Of a stretch of 64,000 bases of DNA, positions 43,079-52,187 are shown in pieces. Under the pieces are notes generated by a model. That model did no database searches. It worked only from the letters and a program-made list of their open reading frames with translations, and was not told the origin of the DNA. A program made the position numbers and the translations under genes. How positions within the stretch are numbered: position 1 is the stretch's first letter; the number at the start of each line of letters is the position of its first letter. Origin of the DNA: Micrococcus porci (lineage in GTDB: Bacteria > Actinomycetota > Actinomycetes > Actinomycetales > Micrococcaceae). Where the stretch lies: the NCBI RefSeq assembly GCF_020097155.1, contig NZ_CP083691.1, forward strand, positions 2,232,001-2,296,000. The letters run 5' to 3'.

Positions 43079-44389
43079 TCAGGCCGGGGCGACGACGACG
43101 CGCGCCCGCTCCCCCGCCGCCAGCCGGGCCGCCACGGCGCGGACCCGCCCGGCGTCGACGGCGCGCACCCGCGCCAGCGAGGCCGAGAGGTCCACGAACT
43201 CCCCCGTGACGAGCTCGGCCCGGCCCAGCCGGGACATCCGCGCCCCGGTGGACTCCATGCCCAGCACGGTCCCGCCGCAGATCTGGCCGTGGGCGCGGTC
43301 GAGCTCCTCCGCCGTGACCTCGGCGGCCGCCATGCGCTCCAGCTCCGCCTCCATGAGCGCGGCGACCTCGTCCACCCGCTCCGGCTGGCAGCCGGCGTAG
43401 AGGCCGAAGTAGCCCCCGTCCGAGTAGCCCGCCGAGAAGGAGTACGTGGAGTAGGCCAGACCGCGGCGCTCCCGGATCTCCTGGAACAGGCGCGAGGACA
43501 TGCCGCCGCCGAGCACGGACATCATGACCCCGAGGGCGAACCGGTCCGGGTCCGTGGTGGACAGCGACTGCCCGCCCACGATCACGTTGGCCTGCTCCAC
43601 CTGCTTGGCCACGGTGTGGGTGCCGGCCAGCACGGCGCCCGCGCCGGCGGCGTCGGCGGTGCGCCGCGGCGCGGGGGCGGCCCCCTCGGCCAGGTCCCAG
43701 CCGGAGCGCTCGAGGGCGTCCAGGACCAGGCGGCAGACGTCGTCGTGGTCCAGGTTGCCGGCGGCGGTGATGACGAGCTCCTGCGGCCGGTACCAGTGCC
43801 GGTAGTGCGCCACCACGTGCTCGCGGGTGACGGCGCGGATGGTCTCCGGGGTGCCGCCGATGGGCCGGCCCAGGGGGTGCCCGTCCATCAGGACGGCGGC
43901 CAGCCTCTCGTGCGCGACGTCGACGGGGTCGTCCGCGTCCATGGCGAGCTCCTCGAGGATGACGCCGCGCTCGGTCTCGAGCTCGTCGGCGTCGATCAGG
44001 GAGGAGGTGACCATGTCCGTGAGGACCTCGACGGCCATGGGCAGGTCCTCGTCGAGGACGTGTGCGTGGTAGACGGTGGACTCCTTCGCGGTCCCGGCGT
44101 TGGACTCGCCGCCCACGCGGTCGAACGCGCTGGCGATGTCCATGGCGGTGCGCGTGGGGGTGCCCTTGAAGAGCAGGTGCTCCAGGAAGTGCGTGGACCC
44201 GTAGCCCTCCGGGGACTCGTCCCGGGAGCCCACGGCCACCCAGTAGCCCACGGTCACGGAGCGCTGGTCCGGCATGGACTCCGTGAGCACGCGCACACCG
44301 CCGGGCAGCACCGAGCGGCACACCACGGCGCCGCGGTCCTCGGCGAGCACGCCGGAGAAGTCCAGGGGGATCTCACGCTGCACAGTCAT
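43079..44389 (-). CDS. M16-family zinc metallopeptidase
   Basis: A 436-residue pitrilysin/processing-peptidase homologue (like PepR/YmxG found after pnp). The inverted zinc motif HFLEH (67-71) and downstream acidic residues (ESTVYHAHV, ETERGVILEEL) are in place; the R/Y pair of the second half, GLAYSTYSF, is present. It likely degrades or trims peptides in the cytoplasm. ATG 44389 is preferred over the ATG at 44398 because GAGAAT sits 7 nt upstream, though that -10 is weak. A strong terminator separates it from pnp, so it is likely transcribed alone. Confidence 0.9.
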   Translation of the reverse strand: MTVQREIPLDFSGVLAEDRGAVVCRSVLPGGVRVLTESMPDQRSVTVGYWVAVGSRDESPEGYGSTHFLEHLLFKGTPTRTAMDIASAFDRVGGESNAGTAKESTVYHAHVLDEDLPMAVEVLTDMVTSSLIDADELETERGVILEELAMDADDPVDVAHERLAAVLMDGHPLGRPIGGTPETIRAVTREHVVAHYRHWYRPQELVITAAGNLDHDDVCRLVLDALERSGWDLAEGAAPAPRRTADAAGAGAVLAGTHTVAKQVEQANVIVGGQSLSTTDPDRFALGVMMSVLGGGMSSRLFQEIRERRGLAYSTYSFSAGYSDGGYFGLYAGCQPERVDEVAALMEAELERMAAAEVTAEELDRAHGQICGGTVLGMESTGARMSRLGRAELVTGEFVDLSASLARVRAVDAGRVRAVAARLAAGERARVVVAPA

Positions 44390-44436
44390 GCCCGCCATTC
44401 TCGCTCAGATCCGATCCCCGCACTTTCGCTCAGAAG

Positions 44437-44478
44437 AACGTCGCCACCATCCCGGCGGACCGGGATGGTGGCGACGTT
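44437..44478 (-). terminator. Intrinsic terminator after pnp
   Basis: An 18-bp perfect stem (44437-44454 with 44461-44478) with a 6-nt loop lies 38 bp after the pnp stop; on the minus strand it is followed by TTCTTCT. It is the most canonical terminator in the window. Confidence 0.9.
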
Positions 44479-44515
44479 TTCTCCAGCGGAAGTCCGGCGA
44501 GGCCGACGGGGAGGA

Positions 44516-46768
44516 TCAGGCCTCCTCGTCCTCCTCGCGCGACTCGCCGGCGGCGGCGTCCTCGTCGGCGACCACCGGGGCGAGGGAGAGCTTGCCGCGG
44601 TCGTCGATCTTGGTGATCTCCACCTGGACCTTCTGGCCCACGCCGAGCACGTCCTCGACGTCCTCCACGCGCTTGCCCTCGTTGAGCTTGCGCAGCTCGG
44701 AGATGTGCAGCAGGCCGTCCTTGCCCGGGGTGAGGGAGACGAACGCGCCGAAGGTGGTCAGCTTCACCACGGTGCCGAGGTAGCGCTCGCCGACCTCGGG
44801 GACCTGCGGGTTGGCGATCGCGTTCACGGCGGAGCGGGCGGCCTCGGCGGAGGCGCCGTCGGTGGCGCCGATCAGCACGGTGCCGTCGTCCTCGATGGTG
44901 ATGTCCGCGCCTGTGTCGTCCTGGATCTGGTTGATCATGGCGCCCTTCGGGCCGATGACCGCGCCGATCTTGTCCACGGGGATGCGCACGGAGATGATGC
45001 GCGGCGCCGTCGGGGCCAGCTCGTCCGGCTGGTCGATGGCGGCCTCGAGCACGGAGAGGATGTGCAGGCGGGCCTCGCGGGCCTGGGTCAGCGCGCCGGC
45101 CAGCACGGAGGCGGGGATGCCGTCGAGCTTGGTGTCCAGCTGGATCGCGGTGACGAACTCGGAGGTGCCGGCCACCTTGAAGTCCATGTCGCCGAACGCG
45201 TCCTCGGCGCCGAGGATGTCGGTCAGCGCCGCGTACTGGGTCTGGCCCTCCACCTCGGCGGAGACGAGGCCCATGGCGATGCCGGCCACGTGCGCGCGCA
45301 GCGGCACGCCCGCGTTCAGCAGGGACAGGGTGGAGGCGCAGACGGAGCCCATCGACGTGGAGCCGTTGGAGCCGAGGGCCTCGGACACCTGGCGGATCGC
45401 GTAGGGGAACTCCTCGCGGGCGGGCAGCACGGGCACCAGGGCGCGCTCGGCGAGGGCGCCGTGGCCGATCTCGCGACGCTTCGGGGAGCCCACGCGGCCG
45501 GTCTCGCCCGTGGAGTAGGGCGGGAAGTTGTAGTGGTGCATGTAGCGCTTGGAGGTCTCCGGCGCCAGGGAGTCGATCTGCTGCTCCATCTTGAGCATGT
45601 TCAGCGTGGTGACGCCCATGATCTGGGTCTCGCCGCGCTCGAAGATCGCGGAGCCGTGCACGCGCGGCAGGACCTCGACCTCGGCGGTGAGCTTGCGGAT
45701 GTCCGTGAGGCCGCGGCCGTCGATGCGGACCTGGTCCTTCAGGATGCGGCGGCGCACGATCTGCTTGGTCAGCGAGCCGTAGGCCTTGGCGACCTCGCCC
45801 TTGCGCTCGGCGAAGTCCTTGCCCTCGCCGGCGAGTTCCTCGATGACCTCGAGGTGGTAGGCGTCCGAGGCGGCCTCGCGCTCCTGCTTGTCCGCGATCG
45901 AGAAGATCTCGGTCAGGCGGTCCGTGGCGATCTTCTCCACGGCGTCGTAGGCGTCCTGCTCGTAGTCCTTGAACACCGGGACCTCGACCGGGGCCTTGCC
46001 GGCGCGGGCCGCGAGGTCCGCCTGGGCCTCGCAGAGGGCGCGGATGAAGGGCTTGGCGGCCTCGAGGCCCTCGGCCACGATCTCCTCGGTGGGGGCCTGC
46101 GCGCCGCGCTCCTTGACCAGGGTCCAGGCGTTCTCGCCGGCCTCGGCCTCGACCATCATGATGGCGACGTCGTCGCCCGCCACGCGGCCGGCGACCGCCA
46201 TGTTGAACACGGCGTCCTCGAGCTGGGAGTGCTTCGGGAAGGCGACCCACTGGCGCTGGCCGGAGCCGTCGTCGAGCAGGGCCATGCGCACGCCGCCGAT
46301 GGGGCCGGAGAACGGCAGGCCGGAGAGCTGCGTGGACAGGGACGCGGCGTTGATGGCCACCGTGTCGTAGATCTCGTCCGGGGCGATGGAGGTGACGGTC
46401 ACGACGACCTGGACCTCGTTGCGGATGCCCTTGGTGAACGCCGGGCGGAGCGGGCGGTCGATCAGGCGGCAGGTGAGGATCGCGTCCGTGGACGGGCGGC
46501 CCTCGCGGCGGAAGAAGGAGCCGGGGATGCGCCCGGCGGCGTACATGCGCTCCTCGACGTCCACGGTCAGCGGGAAGAAGTCGAAGCCCTCGCGCGGGTG
46601 CTTGCCCACGGTGGTGGCGGACAGCATCGACGTCTCCTCGTCGATGTAGACCATCGCGGAGCCGGCGGCCTGCTGGGCGAGGCGGCCGGTCTCGAAGCGG
46701 ACGGTGCGGGTGCCGTGGCGGCCGTTGTCGATGACGGCCTCGGCGAACGTGATCTCAGGACCTTCCAT
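44516..46768 (-). CDS. pnp: Polyribonucleotide nucleotidyltransferase
   Basis: PNPase is the phosphorolytic 3'-5' exoribonuclease and polymerase of RNA decay (GpsI in actinobacteria, with (p)ppGpp synthesis reported in some). The 750-residue protein has two RNase PH domains ([13 protein letters not shown] to KIATDRL, and [13 protein letters not shown] to TAIQLDTK), a KH domain ([19 protein letters not shown]) and an S1 domain ([15 protein letters not shown]). ATG 46768 follows GAGGAGGGA. The protein ends with an acidic tail (ESREEDEEA). It lies downstream of rpsO, the usual order. Confidence 0.97.
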   Translation of the reverse strand: MEGPEITFAEAVIDNGRHGTRTVRFETGRLAQQAAGSAMVYIDEETSMLSATTVGKHPREGFDFFPLTVDVEERMYAAGRIPGSFFRREGRPSTDAILTCRLIDRPLRPAFTKGIRNEVQVVVTVTSIAPDEIYDTVAINAASLSTQLSGLPFSGPIGGVRMALLDDGSGQRQWVAFPKHSQLEDAVFNMAVAGRVAGDDVAIMMVEAEAGENAWTLVKERGAQAPTEEIVAEGLEAAKPFIRALCEAQADLAARAGKAPVEVPVFKDYEQDAYDAVEKIATDRLTEIFSIADKQEREAASDAYHLEVIEELAGEGKDFAERKGEVAKAYGSLTKQIVRRRILKDQVRIDGRGLTDIRKLTAEVEVLPRVHGSAIFERGETQIMGVTTLNMLKMEQQIDSLAPETSKRYMHHYNFPPYSTGETGRVGSPKRREIGHGALAERALVPVLPAREEFPYAIRQVSEALGSNGSTSMGSVCASTLSLLNAGVPLRAHVAGIAMGLVSAEVEGQTQYAALTDILGAEDAFGDMDFKVAGTSEFVTAIQLDTKLDGIPASVLAGALTQAREARLHILSVLEAAIDQPDELAPTAPRIISVRIPVDKIGAVIGPKGAMINQIQDDTGADITIEDDGTVLIGATDGASAEAARSAVNAIANPQVPEVGERYLGTVVKLTTFGAFVSLTPGKDGLLHISELRKLNEGKRVEDVEDVLGVGQKVQVEITKIDDRGKLSLAPVVADEDAAAGESREEDEEA

Positions 46769-46958
46769 GGGGTCCCTCCTCTCGGGAGGACGCTCCCGCT
46801 CGGACCCGTCTCCTGGTCTTCGATCGAGGCCCTCGGCCCGCCCGCCGTGCGGGGGACGTCCGGGAGCCACTGTCGAGGACCGCGAAGCGCGGGCGCGGGG
46901 CGTCGTGTGGTTCTGTGCGGTGTGCCCCGCCGGAGGGCGGCGCACGGGTACAACACTA

Positions 46959-47006
46959 AGGGCGGCATCGGACGTCGTGGGAGGTCCCACGAGCCGATGC
47001 CGCCCT
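46959..47006 (-). terminator. Long hairpin between rpsO and pnp
   Basis: Outer arms 46959-46971 and 46994-47006 (13 bp) and an inner stem 46976-46982/46985-46991 form a long, almost continuous hairpin 10 bp after the rpsO stop. It can terminate rpsO or, as in other bacteria, serve as a processing site in an rpsO-pnp transcript. Confidence 0.7.
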
Positions 47007-47016
47007 CAGCGTCGAG

Positions 47017-47286
47017 TCACTTGCGCAGGCCGAGGCGCTCGATCAGCGCGCGGTAGCGCTCGATGTCGACCTTCTGCAGGTAGCCGAGCATGCGACGACG
47101 GCGACCGACCAGGGCCATCAGGCCGCGGCGGGTGTGGTGGTCGTGCTTGTGCTCCTTGAGGTGCTCGGTCAGGTCCTTGATGCGACGCGACAGGACCGCG
47201 ATCTGCACCTCGGGGGAACCGGTGTCGCCCTCGTGGGTGGCGTACTCCTTGATGATCTGCTGCTTGACAGCGGGATCCAGGGCCAT
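47017..47286 (-). CDS. rpsO: 30S ribosomal protein S15
   Basis: S15 binds 16S rRNA early in 30S assembly and bridges to the 50S subunit. The 89-residue protein is full length with [19 protein letters not shown], the [20 protein letters not shown] block and a basic C-terminus. ATG 47286 follows GAAGGAGG. A leader of about 100 nt follows a TAGGAT box and could host S15 autoregulation. It is divergent from the CPBP gene. Confidence 0.98.
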   Translation of the reverse strand: MALDPAVKQQIIKEYATHEGDTGSPEVQIAVLSRRIKDLTEHLKEHKHDHHTRRGLMALVGRRRRMLGYLQKVDIERYRALIERLGLRK

Positions 47287-47394
47287 GTCAGGCCTCCTTC
47301 ACTTCGGTACCGCGAACAGGGGCCGCGCACCGGCCGCCGGGGCGGGGCGCGCGGGGGGCCTCTCCACCGCGGACTGCAGGGAGGCCGAGCGTCC

Positions 47395-47400
47395 ATCCTA
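47395..47400 (-). promoter_or_regulatory. -10 box TAGGAT of rpsO
   Basis: TAGGAT on the minus strand lies about 110 bp before the rpsO ATG and gives a leader of about 100 nt rich in G and C. Confidence 0.45.
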
Positions 47401-47454
47401 CCAGCGGGGCCGCTGTCATCCCTCCGGCGGATCCACCGCGGCTCCGGCCGTCCC

Positions 47455-47460
47455 TATGCT
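47455..47460 (+). promoter_or_regulatory. -10 box TATGCT for a leaderless CPBP mRNA
   Basis: TATGCT ends 6 nt before ATG 47467, with no Shine-Dalgarno sequence. Confidence 0.5.
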
Positions 47461-47466
47461 GAGGCC

Positions 47467-48531
47467 ATGACGACGCCCTCGCAGCCCCGGCCCGCCCCGA
47501 GTCCGACCGCGCCCGCCGCGGGACCGCTGTGGGCGCCCCCGGCATGGGGCCCGCCCGCATGGGGTCCTCCGGCTCCACTGCCGAAGCCCCTGGACCTTCC
47601 GCTGGTCGGCCACTCCTACCCGGAGCTGATGCGCACCCCGCGGGCCCGCTGGTGGAACCCGCTGGCGTCCTTCGGGATGGTCCTGCTCGGCGTCGGTGTC
47701 CTCACGGTGCTCCTGACGGTGCCGATGGCGCTGGTGCTGTTCCAGCAGCTCGACCCGGGTGAGCTGTGGTCCGCCGAGGGTCCCTCCGAGGCGTCCCTCG
47801 AGCTGGCCTTGTTCTCCGCCCCCATGGTCCTGCTGAACAACCTCCTGCTCGCGGCGCTGACCGGCGTCGCGCTGCTGGCCGTGCTGGTGGCCCACCCGGT
47901 GAAGGCGCGCTTCCTGCACTCCGTGGAGGGGCGCGTGCGGTGGCGGTGGCTGCTGCGCGCCCACCTCGTGCTGCTGCCGCTGTTCCTGGTGTACGTCCTC
48001 GGCACCTGGGCCCTCGACGGCGCCCGGGTGGCCCCCCGGCCCGAGGACTGGGGGTGGCTGCTGGCCATGGCCCTGCTGGTGACCCCGTTCCAGGCGGCGG
48101 GCGAGGAGTACCTGTTCCGCGGGTGGACGATGCTCGCGCTCGGCACGTGGATCCGCCGCCCCGGGGTGGCCGTGGCGGTCACGGCCGCGGTCTCCGCGGT
48201 GGCCTTCGCCCTCGCCCACGGCTCCCTGAACCCGTGGATCCTGCTGGACCTGGGCGTCTTCGCGGTCGCGGCCGTCCTGCTCACCTGGCGCACCGGCGGG
48301 CTCGAGGCCGCCGTGGCCCTGCACGTGGTGAACAACGTGGTCATCCTGGCCTTCGGCACGGTCACCGGCCTGGCGACGGAGAGCTACGTGACCGCCTCCA
48401 CCCAGGGCGACCCGCTCGCCACGCTGGTCTCCGCGGCCGTGACCGCGCTCGCCACCGTCCTGTTGCTGTGGCAGGCGAAGCGGGCCGGCGTGGCCCGCAC
48501 GGTGCCCTCGGCGGTGGGCGCGCGCCCCTGA
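47467..48531 (+). CDS. CPBP-family intramembrane metalloprotease (Abi/CAAX-like)
   Basis: A 354-residue multi-pass membrane protein of the CPBP/Abi (Rce1-like) family. After a Pro/Ala-rich cytoplasmic N-terminus with a PPAWGPPAWGPPAP repeat, about seven helices follow. The motifs are GEEYLFRGW (EExxxR, about residue 215), the FALAHG motif (FxxxH) and the HVVNN segment, together giving the catalytic Glu and metal His. Such proteins process prenylated or other membrane peptides and some give bacteriocin immunity; the role here is unknown. ATG 47467 is supported by a -10 box 6 nt upstream. Confidence 0.88.
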   Translation: MTTPSQPRPAPSPTAPAAGPLWAPPAWGPPAWGPPAPLPKPLDLPLVGHSYPELMRTPRARWWNPLASFGMVLLGVGVLTVLLTVPMALVLFQQLDPGELWSAEGPSEASLELALFSAPMVLLNNLLLAALTGVALLAVLVAHPVKARFLHSVEGRVRWRWLLRAHLVLLPLFLVYVLGTWALDGARVAPRPEDWGWLLAMALLVTPFQAAGEEYLFRGWTMLALGTWIRRPGVAVAVTAAVSAVAFALAHGSLNPWILLDLGVFAVAAVLLTWRTGGLEAAVALHVVNNVVILAFGTVTGLATESYVTASTQGDPLATLVSAAVTALATVLLLWQAKRAGVARTVPSAVGARP

Positions 48532-48549
48532 CGCGCAGCCCGGCTCCCA

Positions 48550-49158
48550 CTACCCGCCTCTGCCCCACCGCGGCCCAGTCCGGGAGCACCCACGTCCCGC
48601 GGAGACCGGTGTGGTCGGCCAGCAGCCGGACCGTCTCCGAGGGAGCGGGTCGGGGCCAGGAGGTGACGAGCTCCAGCCAGTCCTCCGATGACCGCACCTC
48701 CAGCACTCTCGGAGCTCCGGAGGACGGGGCCAGGGTCTGGACCACGTACTCCTCCCACAGGGGCCCGTCCTCCTGCAGCACCAGGCCGACGGCCTGGGCG
48801 CGGCCGAGGGGGCCCGTCGTGGCCAGCGGCCCGCCCTGGCGCAGGGGCACTCCCAGCCAGTCGCGTGCGGGAAGGTCCCTGACGAGCCGCTGAGGCCGCA
48901 CGAGCTCCGCTCCACGCGTCCACCAGGGCCCGGAGGCACGGCGTCCAAGGCGTGAAACAGTGTGGCCTCCTCTGCGAGAGCCGACGGAGACGTCCGGGTG
49001 GCGGGGCCACTACCGGGTGCGTAGGTGCTGTTGGCCGCGAAGAGGTGGACTGCGCGAGCGACCGCCAGAGCATGGGAGGCCGGGGCGATCTCCCGGCTGG
49101 GCGGAATGCAGGACAGCTGATCCAGGAACACCCGCCGGGTCGCCGTCATCGCATGCAT
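48550..49158 (-). pseudogene. Decayed gene: frameshifted and truncated, unknown family
   Basis: ATG 49158, preceded by AGGAGAGG, opens a frame coding MHAMTATRRVFLDQLSC and onward to about ALDAVPPG. At about 48928-48936 the sensible reading jumps frame: the continuation WWTRGAELVRPQRLVRD through EEYVVQTLAPSS to TWVLPDWAAVG (about 48545) lies in another frame. The minus-strand GGGCCCTGG run is the likely site of a 1-base loss. The second frame then enters the antisense of the CPBP gene without a natural end, so the 3' part seems lost too. I do not recognise the family. A sequencing error could explain the shift but not the missing end. Confidence 0.6.
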
Positions 49159-49518
49159 GGCCACCTCTCCTCACTCGCCCAGCGCCACGGCATAGACGCG
49201 GCGCGCATGCACCTTGTACAACGTGGCTATGCCGGGCCTGTCGATGTCGACAGTCCACCCGCCGCGACGCAGTCGACCCTCCGGACCTCTGCATTACTGT
49301 CGGCCTGCCGCACCTGGTTTGAATTCCTCGCGCCGAAATACACATTCAGGTGGATTTCCAACGCGCGAAAGTCTTTCGGGGTGGTCGATGGTCCGCACCA
49401 CCGTCCTTCGACCATCGCTGGTGACATTCCTGCGTCCAGGACGCCAGTGGCAGACCGGGTCGCTGGGGCGACGCCAGCGATGGTCGGTGCGTGGCCGGCG
49501 TGTCGCGCACAGCTCCCG
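49159..49518. other. Gene-free, less G+C-rich patch
   Basis: No convincing coding sequence is present in these 360 bp. From about 49305 to 49390 the sequence is visibly less G+C-rich than its surroundings (GAATTC, AAATACACATTC, GAAAGTCTTTC). Two palindromes stand out: TTGTACAA (49214-49221) and CTGTCGATGTCGACAG (49238-49253; 7-bp arms, 2-bp centre). Together with the decayed gene it looks like the scar of an acquired segment. Confidence 0.5.
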
Positions 49519-50382
49519 TCAGCGGGCGGGTGCCGGTGCCCGCCAGGCCACGGTGACGTAGGGCAGGGTCAGTTCCTCCCCCGCCGCATGCCCCAAGTGC
49601 TCGTGCAGGTACCAGTCCAGGTTCGCCGTCATCCGCGCCCGGGTCCCTTCCCTCGCGCGAAGCCAGTACGAGCGCGAGGCCATGAGCGCGTGGAGCCCGG
49701 CCGGCGTCGTCGTGAGGGACCAGGACCAGCGGGCGTGCTCCTCCGGGCCGAACGGGGCGGCGAACCGGCGGCGCTCCGGAGCGGCGGCGTGCACGTCCCC
49801 GGCGTGCATGATGCGCGTGAGCCGGTGCACCCACGGCACGGTGACGTCCAGCTGGTTCCACACCGCCGCCAGCCGACCCCCGGGCCGCAGCACGCGCGCC
49901 GCCTCCGCACTCGCCCGCTCCGCGTCCATCCAGTGCCAGGCCTGGGCCGCCACCACGACGTCGGCGCACCCGTCCGCCAGGCCGGTCGCCTCGCCCGTGC
50001 CGTCCACGGCGCGCACCCGACCCGCCGAGCCGGCGGCCACGTCCCGCTCCAGGACCGCGCGCATGGCCTCCGAGGGCTCGACGGCGGCCACCGAGCGCAC
50101 CCGCTCTGCGGGCCGCTCGGCGAGCCGCCGGGTGAACAGGCCCGTGCCCGCGCCCGTCTCCACCACGTCCAGGCCCGCGCCGAGCCCGTCCAGCACCCAG
50201 TCCACGGCCGCCGCGGGGTAGGAGGGGCGGACGGCGTCGTACTGCTCGCCCTGCTCCGGGGAGACCTCGAACGGGTTGACCCCGCCGGTGCGGGTGATCG
50301 CCGGCCGCGAAGGCAGCGCGGGGACGTACCCGCCGGCGGGGCGCGGCGCGGCGCCCGAGTCAGGCAAGCCCCGCTCAGACAC
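49519..50382 (-). CDS. Class I SAM-dependent methyltransferase (UbiE/Methyltransf_11 type)
   Basis: A 287-residue methyltransferase with motif I VVETGAGTGLFTRRLAE (about 72-88), AVEPSEAMRAVLERD, motif II VVVAAQAWHWMD and motif III VLRPGGRLAAVWNQLD. The HWMD pair is common in the Methyltransf_11 group acting on small molecules. The substrate is unknown. The start GTG 50382 overlaps the ribF stop by 8 nt. The first 40 residues are Gly/Pro-rich and may not be structured; a later start cannot be excluded. It is the last gene of the ribF transcription unit. Confidence 0.85.
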   Translation of the reverse strand: MSERGLPDSGAAPRPAGGYVPALPSRPAITRTGGVNPFEVSPEQGEQYDAVRPSYPAAAVDWVLDGLGAGLDVVETGAGTGLFTRRLAERPAERVRSVAAVEPSEAMRAVLERDVAAGSAGRVRAVDGTGEATGLADGCADVVVAAQAWHWMDAERASAEAARVLRPGGRLAAVWNQLDVTVPWVHRLTRIMHAGDVHAAAPERRRFAAPFGPEEHARWSWSLTTTPAGLHALMASRSYWLRAREGTRARMTANLDWYLHEHLGHAAGEELTLPYVTVAWRAPAPAR

Positions 50383-51358
50383 GGCCGGCGGGCTGCGGGG
50401 CCGCGGCGAGGACGGCCCGGGCCTGGTCCACGTCCTGGTGCATCTGCGCCACGAGCTTCTCCACGCCCTCGTAGGCCACCATGCCGCGCAGCCGCTCCAC
50501 GAACTCCACCTCGATCTGCTGGCCGTAGAGGTCGAAGTCCTCCACGGGCTCCTCGGGGCGGTCGATCACGTGGGCCTCCACCACGCGGGAGACGCCCTCG
50601 AACGTCGGGTTCGAGCCGATCGAGACCGCCGCCGGCCACACGGAGCCGTGCGCGTCGTGCACCCAGCCGGCGTAGACGCCGTCGGCCGGGATCATGCCGG
50701 CCGCGTCCGCCTCGAGGTTCGCCGTGGGGAAGCCCAGCTCGCGCCCGCGGGCGAACCCGTGCACGACCGCGCCGGCCACCACGTGGTTGCGGCCCAGCAC
50801 CTCCGCGGCGTGGGCGACGTCCCCGGCCGCCAGGAGCTCGCGGATCCACGTGGAGGAGCAGCGGCGCTCCCCGTCCCCGTCCTCTGCGGGCAGGTCCTCC
50901 ACGGCGACGACATCGAAGCCGTGCACGCCGCCCAGGCGCACCATCTCCGCGAAGTCGCCCGCGTTGTCCCTCCCGAAGCGGACGTCCCGGCCCACCACCA
51001 CGGCGGCGGCGTTCAGGCCCCGCACGAACATCGAGGTGACGAACTCCTCCGGGGTCTGCGCCGCGAACTCCAGCGTGTAGTGCTGCAGGAACAGGGCGTC
51101 GATCCCCGTCTCGTCCAGGCGCACCGCACGCTGCTCCGGGCTGAGGATCTCCACATGCTCCAGGCCGGGCTGGTGCACGACGCGGGGGTGCGGGGTGAAC
51201 GTGACCGCCACGGCCAGCTGGCCGCGCTCGTGGGCGATCTCCACCACGCGCTCCAGCACGGCCCGGTGGCCGCGGTGCACGCCGTCGAAGTTGCCCAGGG
51301 CCACCACCGTGCGGGGCAGGTCCGTGGGGACCTCCGCCATCGAGTTCCAGACGAGCAT
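50375..51358 (-). CDS. ribF: Bifunctional riboflavin kinase / FAD synthetase
   Basis: RibF phosphorylates riboflavin to FMN and adenylates it to FAD. The 327-residue protein has the N-terminal FMN adenylyltransferase with GNFDGVHRGH (22-31) and STWIRELLAAGD, and the C-terminal kinase with GRELGFPTANLE, GVYAGWVHD and GSNPTFEG. Length is standard. ATG 51358 overlaps the stop of the preceding small membrane-protein gene by one base (TGATG). It lies downstream of truB as in most actinobacteria. Confidence 0.96.
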   Translation of the reverse strand: MLVWNSMAEVPTDLPRTVVALGNFDGVHRGHRAVLERVVEIAHERGQLAVAVTFTPHPRVVHQPGLEHVEILSPEQRAVRLDETGIDALFLQHYTLEFAAQTPEEFVTSMFVRGLNAAAVVVGRDVRFGRDNAGDFAEMVRLGGVHGFDVVAVEDLPAEDGDGERRCSSTWIRELLAAGDVAHAAEVLGRNHVVAGAVVHGFARGRELGFPTANLEADAAGMIPADGVYAGWVHDAHGSVWPAAVSIGSNPTFEGVSRVVEAHVIDRPEEPVEDFDLYGQQIEVEFVERLRGMVAYEGVEKLVAQMHQDVDQARAVLAAAPQPAGRV

Positions 51359-51807
51359 CAGCGCACCCGGCCTTCGCGCGAGGGACGGTGGGACAGCAGC
51401 CAGGCCAGGCCGACCATGGGCAGCACCAGGGGCACGTAGCCGTAGCCGGCGCCGAAGCGGGACCACACGGTGGCGTCCGCGAACAGCTGCGGGTCCAGCA
51501 CGGTCAGCAGGCCCACGCCGACGACGCCGGCCAGCTCCACCCCGACCGCGGCCACGGCGACCTTCCAGGCCGTGGGGCCGGAGCGGGCCAGGGCGAGGGT
51601 GGCCACGATGTACACCACCGCCGCGAACGCCGAGAGCACGTACGCGAACGGTGCCACCCAGAAGTGGTCGAGGATCTGGAAGAGGCTGCGCGCGCTCGCG
51701 GACAGGGCGAACACGGCGTAGACCATCACGATGATCCGCCCCAGGCCCTGGTTGCGGCGCGGACGTGCAGGGGCGCCGTCGTCGGCCACGGGATGCTGCT
51801 CCACCAT
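51358..51807 (-). CDS. Small four-helix membrane protein, unknown function
   Basis: A 149-residue membrane protein with about four helices (near 25-45, 55-75, 85-105, 125-142) after a basic N-terminus PRRNQGLGRI. I recognise no family. The start ATG 51807 follows AAGGAGAGC. It is joined to ribF by a TGATG overlap and lies 11 bp after another small membrane protein, so the two may work together, for example in osmotic or envelope homeostasis; this is not shown by the sequence. Confidence 0.7.
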   Translation of the reverse strand: MVEQHPVADDGAPARPRRNQGLGRIIVMVYAVFALSASARSLFQILDHFWVAPFAYVLSAFAAVVYIVATLALARSGPTAWKVAVAAVGVELAGVVGVGLLTVLDPQLFADATVWSRFGAGYGYVPLVLPMVGLAWLLSHRPSREGRVR

Positions 51808-51818
51808 GCTCTCCTCCT

Positions 51819-52187
51819 TCACCACTGTCCGAACCAGATGACCTGCATGCGGTGCAGCATGACGACGACGGTGGGCCCGGCCACCGCCATCACCAGGTTG
51901 GACCAGCGGGTCTTGTCCGTCACGGCCCACGCCACCGCGATCACCGGCACCAGCAGCGCGGTGAGCACGTAGCCCCAGAACTCCCAGGTCGGCCCGTTCA
52001 GGGGCTGCCCGCCGAGCTGGCGGAAGGCCCCCACGACACCGTAGACGAGCAGGAACAGCTCCACGGCCGCCACCGACACGATCGACGAGTCCGCCGGGTG
52101 GCGGCGCAGCGCGGTCATGGCCAGGCAGACCACGAAGGACAGGCCGCCGACGACGGCGCCCGTCCAGAACCAGGCGTCGAGGATCAT
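51819..52187 (-). CDS. Small four-helix membrane protein, unknown function
   Basis: A 122-residue membrane protein with about four helices (near 3-24, 38-55, 68-88, 95-112) and a conserved-looking LNGPTWEFWGYVLTA segment. No family is recognised. The ATG 52187 overlaps the truB stop by 4 nt (ATGA), supporting real translation. It forms a pair with the next small membrane-protein gene between truB and ribF, an arrangement also found in related Micrococcaceae. Confidence 0.7.
   Translation of the reverse strand: MILDAWFWTGAVVGGLSFVVCLAMTALRRHPADSSIVSVAAVELFLLVYGVVGAFRQLGGQPLNGPTWEFWGYVLTALLVPVIAVAWAVTDKTRWSNLVMAVAGPTVVVMLHRMQVIWFGQW

Noticed and set aside
49010..49345. Open frame of 111 codons near the eroded gene
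   Set aside because: Composition is that of a random high-GC frame, with no ribosome binding site and no family resemblance.
49227..49427. 66-codon minus-strand ORF in the low-GC patch
   Set aside because: The middle part looks slightly protein-like (LEIHLNVYFGARN), but there is no ribosome binding site or promoter and no recognised family; not strong enough to list as a gene.
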